Origin: Flavobacterium psychrophilum
Lineage (GTDB): Bacteria; Bacteroidota; Bacteroidia; Flavobacteriales; Flavobacteriaceae
Direction: 5' to 3'
Assembly: GCA_945878515.1 (NCBI GenBank)
Contig: CAMCTL010000061.1
Span: 1 to 17,369 of the forward strand
Length of the DNA stretch: 17,369 nt
Part shown: positions 7,371 to 13,886 of the stretch, one piece after another
Numbering within the stretch: the stretch's first letter is position 1
Layout of the letters: the number at the start of each line of letters is the position of its first letter
The notes under the pieces: model-generated
What the model saw: only the letters and a program-made list of their open reading frames with translations
Databases searched by the model: none
What the model was told of the DNA's origin: nothing
Program-made: the position numbers and the translations under genes

Positions 7371-8219
7371 TTGACTACACAACAACTTATAGACCAAATC
7401 AAAATCAAAAAATCATTCCTTTGCGTTGGATTGGATGTTGATTTGAGTAAAATTCCAAAGCATGTGCTTGAATGTGAAGATCCAATGTTTGAATTCAACC
7501 GCGCTATCATTGATGACACCCACGATTTAACGGTTTCTTATAAACTCAATACCGCTTTTTATGAAGCCAATGGAGTAAAAGGTTGGATTTCTTTGCAAAA
7601 AACTATAAATTACATCAACAAAAAATATCCTGAAATTTTCACTATAGCCGATGCTAAACGTGGAGATATTGGAAACACTTCGTCAATGTACGCCAAAGCT
7701 TTTTTAGAAGACTTGAATTTTGACAGTGTAACGGTTGCACCATACATGGGAAAAGATTCTGTTGAACCTTTTTTGGCTTTCAAAAATAAACATACTATAT
7801 TGTTGGCTTTGACTTCAAACGAGGGAGCCTTTGATTTTCAAACATTGAATTTTAACGGGACTCGCAATGAAAACAATCTGGGCGAATCTAAAGAATTGTA
7901 CAAACACGTTTTGGAAGTCTCTAAAACTTGGAAGAATTCCGAAAATTTAATGTATGTTGTTGGTGCTACTAAAGCGGAATATTTCACTGAAATTCGTAAA
8001 ATGGTACCTGATAGTTTCTTACTAGTTCCTGGTGTTGGTGCACAAGGCGGAAATCTTCAAGAAGTTAGTAAATATGGTATGAATGCCAATATTGGATTGC
8101 TAGTCAATTCTTCGAGAGCGATTATTTATGCTTCGGGTGGAACTGATTTTTCTTTGAAGGCTAGGGAAGAAGCACTGAAAATGCAATTGGAAATGGAAGA
8201 GGTTTTAAAAAATATTTAA
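7371..8219 (+). CDS. pyrF: Orotidine 5'-phosphate decarboxylase (type 2), TTG start
   Basis: Decarboxylates OMP to UMP, the last step of pyrimidine nucleotide synthesis, in the cytoplasm. The protein has 282 residues, the length of the longer type 2 subfamily rather than the roughly 230-residue E. coli type. The catalytic Asp-Lys-Asp set is visible in [10 protein letters not shown] (D94, K96, D99). Other family blocks are FLCVGLDVD near the N-terminus, [11 protein letters not shown] and VPGVGAQGG. No in-frame ATG or GTG gives a full-length protein. A TAA lies in frame at 7362-7364, and the TTG at 7371 gives [16 protein letters not shown], a natural N-terminus, so TTG is the likely initiation codon. 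It is a monocistronic-looking gene with its own -7 element. Confidence 0.95.
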   Translation: MTTQQLIDQIKIKKSFLCVGLDVDLSKIPKHVLECEDPMFEFNRAIIDDTHDLTVSYKLNTAFYEANGVKGWISLQKTINYINKKYPEIFTIADAKRGDIGNTSSMYAKAFLEDLNFDSVTVAPYMGKDSVEPFLAFKNKHTILLALTSNEGAFDFQTLNFNGTRNENNLGESKELYKHVLEVSKTWKNSENLMYVVGATKAEYFTEIRKMVPDSFLLVPGVGAQGGNLQEVSKYGMNANIGLLVNSSRAIIYASGGTDFSLKAREEALKMQLEMEEVLKNI

Positions 8220-8343
8220 GATTTTTGATTAATTTTTTGTATTTTTCGCTGGTCAAAACTTAAGAAACCTAATATATACGAAATTATTATCTAAGACTAT
8301 GTCCGATAATATTTACAAGGGTTCTTCTTAAATCGCAAATCCT

Positions 8344-9129
8344 ATGATCAACTACATCATATATAAAAACGAAAATACTGACCAGTGGGTGACGTTTGTT
8401 CACGGTGCTGGCGGAAGTTCGTCTATATGGTTCAAGCAAATTCGGGATTTCAAAAACAAATACAATGTCCTGTTGCTGGACTTGCGCGGACACGGAAATT
8501 CCAACACACAAATTAAGAATTCCTTTAAACAGAAATATACTTTTGTTTCTATTGCTAACGATGTTCTCGAAGTTATTGACCATCTAAAAATAGAAAAATC
8601 ACATTTTGTTGGCATTTCTCTTGGAACGATTCTTATCAGACAATTGGCTGAAATGCACCCAGAACGAGTACAAAGCATGATTTTAGGTGGTGCAATTCTG
8701 AAAATGAATTTTCGATCTCAAATTTTGATGAGATTAGGAAATACTTTTAAATATGTTTTGCCATACTTGGTTTTGTATAAGTTTTTTGCTTTTGTGATTA
8801 TGCCTAAAAAAAGCAACAAACAATCACGGTTACTTTTTATTAATGAAGCCAAAAAGTTATACCAAAAAGAATTCATAAAATGGTTCAAACTTACCGCCGA
8901 AATCAATCCAATTCTCAAGTGGTTTCGTCAAGTAGAATTGGATATACCAACGCTTTACGTAATGGGAGATGAAGACTATATGTTTTTACCTTCGGTGAAA
9001 TTGGTGGTGGAAAAGCATTATAAATCTTCAAAATTATTTGTAATTGAACAATGTGGCCACGTAGTCAACGTAGAAAAACCACTGGTTTTCAATAATCAAG
9101 TTTTATCGTTTATTAGTTCATTAAAATAA
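8344..9129 (+). CDS. Alpha/beta hydrolase fold protein
   Basis: A 261-residue soluble alpha/beta hydrolase. The oxyanion-hole HG motif is at FVHGAGGSSSIW, followed by LLDLRGHGNS. The nucleophile elbow is GISLG (Ser92), the acid is probably Asp211 in GDEDYMFLP, and the catalytic His239 lies in QCGHVVNVEKP. The triad is therefore complete and the enzyme should be active, but the substrate (ester, lactone, thioester or other) cannot be deduced. There is no signal peptide. A hydrophobic stretch near residues 130-145 (YVLPYLVLYKFFAFVIM) probably belongs to the cap. It follows pyrF after 124 bases, with no clear promoter seen, and is closed by a strong terminator. Weak similarity to MenH, BioH and pimeloyl-ester-type hydrolases is possible but not claimed. 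Confidence 0.88.
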   Translation: MINYIIYKNENTDQWVTFVHGAGGSSSIWFKQIRDFKNKYNVLLLDLRGHGNSNTQIKNSFKQKYTFVSIANDVLEVIDHLKIEKSHFVGISLGTILIRQLAEMHPERVQSMILGGAILKMNFRSQILMRLGNTFKYVLPYLVLYKFFAFVIMPKKSNKQSRLLFINEAKKLYQKEFIKWFKLTAEINPILKWFRQVELDIPTLYVMGDEDYMFLPSVKLVVEKHYKSSKLFVIEQCGHVVNVEKPLVFNNQVLSFISSLK

Positions 9130-9158
9130 AAAATGTCTCACAACTTGTGAGACATTTT
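9130..9158 (+). terminator. Terminator after the alpha/beta hydrolase gene
   Basis: A perfect 14-base-pair palindrome: AAAATGTCTCACAA (9130-9143) and TTGTGAGACATTTT (9145-9158) around a single C. The left arm begins on the base directly after the stop codon and the right arm ends in T4. It could also act from the opposite strand, where the right-hand run is also T4. Confidence 0.85.
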
Positions 9159-9423
9159 CATTACTAACCAAAACCAAAATAATAAATAACCAGTTTATTA
9201 CAATACAAAGGTCTTATACTTTTTAATTTTTTGGTGTTAATGATATGTTATTACTTTGTTGAATATAAGTTAAGTTTTATGTTGTAGAAAGGTGCAATTT
9301 TGAAATCACACTAAAATTAATTTTTAAAACCCTCTTATTGAATTAATTAATGCTATATAAAAAATATTTATTTTGTTAAAAATAGCTTCGATTTCTTTTC
9401 AAAATATTAAATCAAAAATAAAT
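9159..9423. other. Non-coding interval between convergent genes
   Basis: This very AT-rich stretch lies between the hydrolase gene and purU. I see no open frame with protein-like composition, no strong hairpin serving purU, and no repeat. AGCTTCGATTT (9385-9395) recurs inverted near 12508-12518, which may be chance. Confidence 0.4.
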
Positions 9424-10278
9424 TTAGTAGAAAACTATTGTTTTATTGTCATAGACCATGGTTTTACTCTCTGAATGTAATTTTATGGCTCTCGCTAAAA
9501 CGATACGTTCTAAATCGCGTCCTTTCATAATAAAGTCATCTATAGAGTTAATGTGCGAAACACGAGTGATGTCTTGCTCAAGAATCGGCCCCTCATCTAG
9601 TTGCTCGGTAACATAATGACTTGTTGCTCCAATAATTTTCACTCCTCTTTTAAAAGCAGAATGATATGGTTTTGCACCAGGAAAAGCCGGTAAAAAAGAA
9701 TGATGGATGTTTATAATTTTGTTTTTGTATAGAGCAATCAAATTGGGTGTAATAATTTGCATATAACGCGCTAAAACCACAAAATCTACATCGTACTTTT
9801 GGAGTAATTCAATTTGTTGTTTTTCACCTTCTTCTTTAATGTCTTTTGTAAAAGGAATATAGTGAAACGGAATGTCAAAACGGTTTGCAACTGCCCGTAA
9901 ATCCTCGTGATTACTTACGATTAATGGGATTTCAATATTAAACTCGCCTGCACTATAACGTCCCAAAACATCGAACAAACAATGGTCGTATTTCGATACA
10001 AACAAAGCCATTTTTAGTTTTTTTTCTTTAGGATGAATTTCCCAAGCCATGTTAAAATCTTTGGCAATTGACTGTTCAAAAACATCTTTTATAGCGGTAA
10101 GATTACTATTAGGATTAGTAAGTTCACATTCTAAACGCATGAAAAAAACGTTTTGTTCAAAATCTACATGTTGGTCAATATACGTGATATTACCTTCTAC
10201 TTTAACGATAAAATCTGTCACGGCAGCAATGATTCCCTTTTGATCTTCGCAGTGAATGAGTATTATAATTTTTTGCAT
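9424..10278 (-). CDS. purU: Formyltetrahydrofolate deformylase
   Basis: Hydrolyses 10-formyl-THF to formate and THF, balancing the one-carbon pool. The protein has 284 residues, normal for PurU. It has an N-terminal ACT domain (about 1-85, starting IIILIHCEDQKGIIAAVTDF) and a formyltransferase-like domain (about 86-284). The catalytic Asn-His-Asp set is in place as N190, H192 (INIHHSFLPAFPGAKPY) and D228 (ATSHYVTEQLDEGPI). The 36-residue spacing from His to Asp matches the PurN/PurU family. The ACT domain and the HHS (not HPS) motif favour PurU over PurN. Upstream, 63 bases away on the same strand, is the DUF4197 gene; co-transcription is possible. The ATG at 10278 begins directly at the ACT domain. 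Confidence 0.95.
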   Translation of the reverse strand: MQKIIILIHCEDQKGIIAAVTDFIVKVEGNITYIDQHVDFEQNVFFMRLECELTNPNSNLTAIKDVFEQSIAKDFNMAWEIHPKEKKLKMALFVSKYDHCLFDVLGRYSAGEFNIEIPLIVSNHEDLRAVANRFDIPFHYIPFTKDIKEEGEKQQIELLQKYDVDFVVLARYMQIITPNLIALYKNKIINIHHSFLPAFPGAKPYHSAFKRGVKIIGATSHYVTEQLDEGPILEQDITRVSHINSIDDFIMKGRDLERIVLARAIKLHSESKTMVYDNKTIVFY

Positions 10279-10341
10279 ATTATTTAGTTTGTCAACAAAA
10301 TATATTTGCTGAAATTAGTGTTTCTATTGTAATTATCTAAC

Positions 10342-11046
10342 CTATTTTTTGTCCTGCATTGCAAAAACCTGTTTTAGTAAGAGTGAAGTTCTAGCATTCA
10401 AATTGGTTCTGATGTTTTTTTCTTCAATGGCAATCATGGTAAATACGCCTTGCATTGCCTGATTTGTAACGTAATCAGTTAAATCTGGATTTACTTTTTT
10501 TACCAATGGAATTGTATTGTATTTGTTTATAATGTTTGCCCAAATCTTATCAGCTCCAACTTTTGAGAAAGAAGTTTTAATTACAGGATTAAATTTGCTG
10601 TACAAAGCTGTTGATGTGCTATTTTGCAAATAGTTTGTGGCGGCGTTTTCATTTCCTAACAAAATAGTTTTGGCATCAGTAAAAGACATATTAACAACAG
10701 CACTAACAAAAATAGGAGCGGCTTCTTTTACAGCATCTTCTGCCGCATGATTGATTGCTTTCAATCCTTCATCGGCCAATGAACCTAGACCTATTTTTCT
10801 TAGACCAGCATCCACTTTTTTCAATTCTTCGGGTAGCAAAATTTTAACCAGTTCGTTTTTATAAAAGCCGTCAGTAGCAGTTAATTTTGTCACTTGTTTT
10901 GAAATTCCATTGTTTAAAGCTTCTTTCAATCCTCCGGAAATATCGACGCCCAAACCTTGCGTATTCGGAAATTGATTCAGTACCTGTTGCATTTCGGCAC
11001 AGCTAGAAATGGAAAATGCAAATACTAAAACTATTATTGTTTTCAT
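10342..11046 (-). CDS. DUF4197 family lipoprotein
   Basis: A 234-residue protein with a type II signal peptide: hydrophobic residues 3-12, then the lipobox ISSC with Cys16, so it is probably anchored to the outer membrane or periplasmic face. The rest is largely helical and matches DUF4197: GGLKEALNNGISKQVTKL, DGFYKNELVKILLPEEL, NHAAEDAVKEAAPIFVSAV, FTDAKTILLG, and YTLD-like positions followed by LVKKVNPDLTDYVTNQAMQGVFTMIA-type blocks and a C-terminal RTNLNARTSLLLKQVFA. No function is established for this family. The gene has its own good -7 element and is followed by purU. Family assignment is from the remembered pattern and is fairly confident. Confidence 0.87.
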   Translation of the reverse strand: MKTIIVLVFAFSISSCAEMQQVLNQFPNTQGLGVDISGGLKEALNNGISKQVTKLTATDGFYKNELVKILLPEELKKVDAGLRKIGLGSLADEGLKAINHAAEDAVKEAAPIFVSAVVNMSFTDAKTILLGNENAATNYLQNSTSTALYSKFNPVIKTSFSKVGADKIWANIINKYNTIPLVKKVNPDLTDYVTNQAMQGVFTMIAIEEKNIRTNLNARTSLLLKQVFAMQDKK

Positions 11047-11095
11047 TTTAATTTTTTTATGAGTTAGCCCAAGGTTATCTTCAAGACGCTCGGGT

Positions 11096-11103
11096 CAAAA
11101 ATA
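11096..11103 (-). promoter_or_regulatory. Candidate -7 element for the DUF4197 gene
   Basis: The minus strand reads TATTTTTG, an exact TAnnTTTG match, about 50 bases before the start codon. No matching -33 is apparent. Confidence 0.45.
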
Positions 11104-11136
11104 CTACATTCAATAACAATACCATAATTTTATGTT

Positions 11137-11709
11137 TTAATCTGATATTTTATCCAATTTTAAATAGCCAATGTGTAAAGTGTCTTCTTCAAAAATGCTG
11201 CTTACTTTCGTGATTTTCAAAGAATATTTTTCTATATACTTTTCGGATAAAATGTCGGTAACATTGTAAATATCATCTACATCAATACCGTATTTGTCAT
11301 CAATGTGCGAAGTAGCACCTTTGAAACCGCAGTGTTTGTAGAATGTGGTTGCCTTGGCATTTTTAGAAGCAATGCTTATATTTTCGGCAATAGTGAGCAT
11401 TTTATAATGGTATTCTTCAAATTCGTTCTCTTTGTAGCCACCAAGATTGATAAAAAATAAATTGTCTGAACAAGAATTTTCAATTGCCTTTTTTGGTACA
11501 ATTTCAATGGAAAAATTATCCACTATCGTTACTTCCCGCCAAGTATCAATATGAATTCGTCCTTTGGCTTCCGGCCAAAAAGCTTTCATTTGTGGAATCA
11601 TATCTTTTAATGATTTGGCAATTCCGAAAAATATATCATGTTGTTCTGTGAATCGGCCTGCGGGTCTACAACCCAATAGTATCATATATAATTTGAGTTT
11701 GTCTTTCAT
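11137..11709 (-). CDS. DUF1543 family protein with internal duplication
   Basis: A 190-residue cytoplasmic protein (no signal peptide) matching DUF1543: LYMILLGCRPAGRFTEQHD at the N-terminus and HIDTWREVTIVD after it. The protein repeats itself. Residues 6-34 (KLYMILLG..TEQHDIFFGIAKSL) align with 83-112 (NLFFINLGG..FEEYHYKMLTIAENI), and HIDTWREV near 53 aligns with HIDDKYGIDVDDIY near 135. It therefore looks like two copies of one small fold. Function is unknown. The frame is open further upstream to a TTG at 11763, but the ATG at 11709 (MKDKLKLYM) is preferred because it starts just before the conserved segment. The gene is transcribed away from the lipoprotein gene at 11895. Confidence 0.82.
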   Translation of the reverse strand: MKDKLKLYMILLGCRPAGRFTEQHDIFFGIAKSLKDMIPQMKAFWPEAKGRIHIDTWREVTIVDNFSIEIVPKKAIENSCSDNLFFINLGGYKENEFEEYHYKMLTIAENISIASKNAKATTFYKHCGFKGATSHIDDKYGIDVDDIYNVTDILSEKYIEKYSLKITKVSSIFEEDTLHIGYLKLDKISD

Positions 11710-11842
11710 GTTTTGTTTTTTTATTGTAAAGCAATAATTTTTAAAATATTTGATACTGCTCAAAGCACATTTTTGCTTGGCTTATTCCATTTTTACAAAT
11801 TTAATTCAATTTATTTTCATTAAATACATTAAAAAAAAATAG

Positions 11843-11872
11843 TTTGGTTTGATTTTTGGTTTCAACATTTCG
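11843..11872 (+). promoter_or_regulatory. Candidate promoter of the orphan lipoprotein gene
   Basis: TTTG (11843-11846) and ACATTTCG (11865-11872) are spaced 18 bases apart, roughly the Bacteroidota -33/-7 layout. The -7 differs from TAnnTTTG at two positions. The ATG follows 22 bases later. Confidence 0.35.
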
Positions 11873-11894
11873 AACCAATAAATAAATAGAAATC

Positions 11895-12422
11895 ATGAAA
11901 AAAATAATTACACTTTTTGCCGTTACCGGAATGTTTATTTTGCAGGGATGTACAATAGAAAACGTTCCTGATTCTGTTGACAACGATACTATAGCAGAGG
12001 TTTTTGAACTTCAAAATGTAGGTTTTAATTATAATTTAAACGATGGGTTTAACATTTATGAAGAGTTAAATCCTTTGCTGTATGACGAAGATGTTGTTTT
12101 AATTTACCGAAAAATAGGCAATATAAATGCTACAAATGCACCAATCTGGCAATTGATACCTAGAACTATATACCTCGAAAATGGTATGGAATTAGATTAC
12201 GATTTTGATTTTAGTAATGAACATTTTATAATTTATGCAAAAGGTAATTATGATTTGAGATTAACTTCACAATATATAAATAATCAAACATTTAGAATCG
12301 TTATAGTTCCAGGATCTAAATCAGGCTCGGCAAAATTTGCAAACAAAGACGATTTTTCAGATTATAATGCGGTTATTAAAAAGTATAAGATAGATGATAG
12401 GTATATTAAGGTTTTGAATTAG
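11895..12422 (+). CDS. Unrecognised small lipoprotein
   Basis: A 175-residue protein I do not recognise as a named family. The start MKKIITLFAVTGMFILQGC has a charged end, a hydrophobic core and a lipobox LQGC (Cys19), so it is a lipoprotein. The mature part begins with an acidic stretch (ENVPDSVDNDTIAEVFEL). It is rich in Asn, Asp, Tyr and alternating hydrophobics (FNYNLNDGFNIYEELNP, VVLIYRKIGN, FIIYAKGNYDLRLTS), which suggests a mostly beta-strand fold. The C-terminus is basic and tyrosine-rich (YNAVIKKYKIDDRYIKVLN). It is a single gene with its own terminator and no functional context from neighbours. It could be a lineage-restricted outer-membrane lipoprotein of Flavobacteriaceae. Confidence 0.8.
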   Translation: MKKIITLFAVTGMFILQGCTIENVPDSVDNDTIAEVFELQNVGFNYNLNDGFNIYEELNPLLYDEDVVLIYRKIGNINATNAPIWQLIPRTIYLENGMELDYDFDFSNEHFIIYAKGNYDLRLTSQYINNQTFRIVIVPGSKSGSAKFANKDDFSDYNAVIKKYKIDDRYIKVLN

Positions 12423-12439
12423 TAATTAGTAAGAAAAGG

Positions 12440-12466
12440 AAGGAAATCGAGAGGTTTCCTTTTTTT
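12440..12466 (+). terminator. Terminator after the orphan lipoprotein gene
   Basis: AAGGAAATC (12440-12448) pairs with GGTTTCCTT (12453-12461), with one T-G wobble and a GAGA tetraloop, followed directly by five further Ts. Confidence 0.85.
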
Positions 12467-12613
12467 GTGCTGTATTCCGAAAAACTTCCTCGCTCATTTT
12501 TAAATCGAAGCTAAAAACAATGCAAGAAGGTTATTTTGTACAATTTTATTTTATCATTATGAAATGATATCTTGTGAGGTCGCAATAAAGAGAAGACAAT
12601 TGTTTTAGTTCAT
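12467..12613. other. Non-coding interval between two convergent terminators
   Basis: No coding frame or recognisable repeat. A small dyad TATCATT-ATGA-AATGATA lies near 12552-12569, and slightly less AT-rich text follows it (GAGGTCGCAATAAAGAG). It might be a degraded fragment, but nothing supports an identity. Confidence 0.35.
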
Positions 12614-12645
12614 AAAAAAAATGCTTCCATTTCTGAAAGCATTTT
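12614..12645 (-). terminator. Terminator of glnA (GSII)
   Basis: Read on the minus strand, AAATGCTT pairs with AAGCATTT across a 10-base loop and runs into a T8 tract (the A run at 12614-12621). It lies 20 bases past the glnA stop codon. Confidence 0.85.
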
Positions 12646-12664
12646 ATAGTAAGCTACCTAAAAA

Positions 12665-13684
12665 TTATATTGCTGATTTTACAGTTTTAATAATTCTTGC
12701 AGCAATTTTGTATGGATCACCGTTAGATGCTGGTCTTCTATCTTCCAACCATCCTTTATATCCTTTTTGTACAGCGATTAATGGAATACGGATTGAACAT
12801 CCTCTATCTGAAACTCCCCAAGAGAAATCGTGGATAGATGCAGTTTCGTGTAAACCAGTTAAACGTTGGTCGTTGTAAGCTCCGTAAACAGCGATGTGCT
12901 CAGCAGTTACAGGACGGAAAGCTTCACAAATTTTTGCATATACTTCTTTGTCTCCTGAAGTTCTAAGTGCAGTATTCGAGAAATTAGCGTGCATACCAGA
13001 ACCATTCCAATCCATATCTTTTCCTAGTGGTTTAGGGTGATATTCAATATAATAGCCGTATTTTTCAGTTAATCGGTCTAATAAATAACGTGCTACCCAA
13101 ATCTCGTCTCCAGCTTTTTTAGCACCTTTAGCAAACAATTGAAATTCCCACTGTCCACAAGCTACTTCTTGATTAATTCCTTCAAAATTGATTCCAGCAG
13201 CAATACATAAATCAGCGTGCTCTTCAACCAGATTACGTCCGTGAGTATTTTTTCCACCAACAGAGCAGTAGTACATACCTTGTGGCGCAGGATAACCACC
13301 TACAGGGAAACCTAAAGGAAGTTGTGTTTTTGTATCCATAATGAAATACTCTTGCTCAAAACCAAACCAAAAATCATCATCTTCATCGTCAATAGTTGCT
13401 CTGCCGTTAGAAGGATGTGGTGTTCCATCTGCATTCATAACTTCTGACATTACTAAGTAACCATTTACACGCGTTGGATCAGGGTAAATAGCAACAGGAA
13501 CTAACGAACAATCAGACGAACCTCCAGATGCTTGTCTAGTTGATGAACCATCAAAAGACCAGTTTCCAAGTTCTTCTAAAGTTCCTTGAAAGTTTTCGTG
13601 CTCTTCTACTTTGGTTTTGCTTCTAAGATTTTGAGTTGGTTCGTATCCGTCCAACCAAAGGTACTCTAGTTTAATTTTTGCCAT
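12665..13684 (-). CDS. glnA: Glutamine synthetase, type II (GSII)
   Basis: Makes glutamine from glutamate, ammonia and ATP. The 339-residue length fits the short, eukaryote-like GSII class rather than the roughly 470-residue GSI. The beta-grasp N-domain includes YLWLDGYEPTQNLRSKTK and NWSFDGSSTRQA. The catalytic domain shows WFGFEQEYF (metal ligands E110, E112), GINQEVACGQWEFQ, MDWNGSGMHANFS (His232), RGCSIRIP and LEDRRPASNGDPY. The GSI adenylylation tyrosine loop is absent, so control must differ from the enteric pattern. The gene is divergent from a GSIII gene and has its own exact -7 element and terminator. In Flavobacteria GSII is found beside or in addition to GSIII; which is dominant here cannot be told. 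Confidence 0.96.
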   Translation of the reverse strand: MAKIKLEYLWLDGYEPTQNLRSKTKVEEHENFQGTLEELGNWSFDGSSTRQASGGSSDCSLVPVAIYPDPTRVNGYLVMSEVMNADGTPHPSNGRATIDDEDDDFWFGFEQEYFIMDTKTQLPLGFPVGGYPAPQGMYYCSVGGKNTHGRNLVEEHADLCIAAGINFEGINQEVACGQWEFQLFAKGAKKAGDEIWVARYLLDRLTEKYGYYIEYHPKPLGKDMDWNGSGMHANFSNTALRTSGDKEVYAKICEAFRPVTAEHIAVYGAYNDQRLTGLHETASIHDFSWGVSDRGCSIRIPLIAVQKGYKGWLEDRRPASNGDPYKIAARIIKTVKSAI

Positions 13685-13722
13685 AACAATATAAATTAAT
13701 TAAGTGTTGTTTTATTATTATG

Positions 13723-13730
13723 CAAATATA
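13723..13730 (-). promoter_or_regulatory. -7 element of glnA (GSII)
   Basis: The minus strand reads TATATTTG, followed by CA, an exact TAnnTTTG match 38 bases before the ATG. A TTTG lies 25 bases further upstream, longer than the usual spacing. Confidence 0.5.
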
Positions 13731-13764
13731 AATTAAAAGTATTGTTTGTGTAAAACAAAGGGGT

Positions 13765-13778
13765 ATAAATTAATTTAT
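13765..13778. promoter_or_regulatory. Palindrome in the shared glnA/glnN control region
   Basis: ATAAATTAATTTAT is a perfect 14-base palindrome about midway between the two divergent genes. A second, weaker dyad (TACCC at 13799-13803 and GGGTA at 13814-13818) lies nearer to the GSIII gene. Either could bind a nitrogen-responsive regulator, but an AT-only palindrome is weak evidence in this base composition. Confidence 0.3.
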
Positions 13779-13860
13779 CAGCTCTTATTTTTATGAATAC
13801 CCTATAATTGTATGGGTAATATTGTAAATTTAAAATTTTTTATATGCTAAAATTAATAAT

Positions 13861-13868
13861 TACCTTTG
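13861..13868 (+). promoter_or_regulatory. -7 element of glnN (GSIII)
   Basis: TACCTTTG is an exact TAnnTTTG match ending 18 bases before the ATG at 13887. It covers the TTG at 13866 that could otherwise be taken as a start codon, so it favours the ATG. The -33 region is only a T run. Confidence 0.5.
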
Positions 13869-13886
13869 TTAAAAATTATCAAAATT

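Noticed and set aside
11710..11763. Upstream TTG start for the DUF1543 gene
   Set aside because: The 18 extra residues are not conserved-looking, and an ATG lies just before the family's first motif.
9385..12518. Inverted copies of AGCTTCGATTT near 9385 and 12508
   Set aside because: Eleven or so shared bases with no extended similarity; probably chance in AT-rich intergenic DNA.
12621..12878. Plus-strand open frame of 85 codons across the glnA 3' end
   Set aside because: It runs through the glnA terminator and antisense to conserved GSII residues.
13866..13886. Upstream TTG start for GSIII
   Set aside because: The codon lies inside the exact TAnnTTTG box, and MATLRFQ from 13887 is the usual GSIII start.
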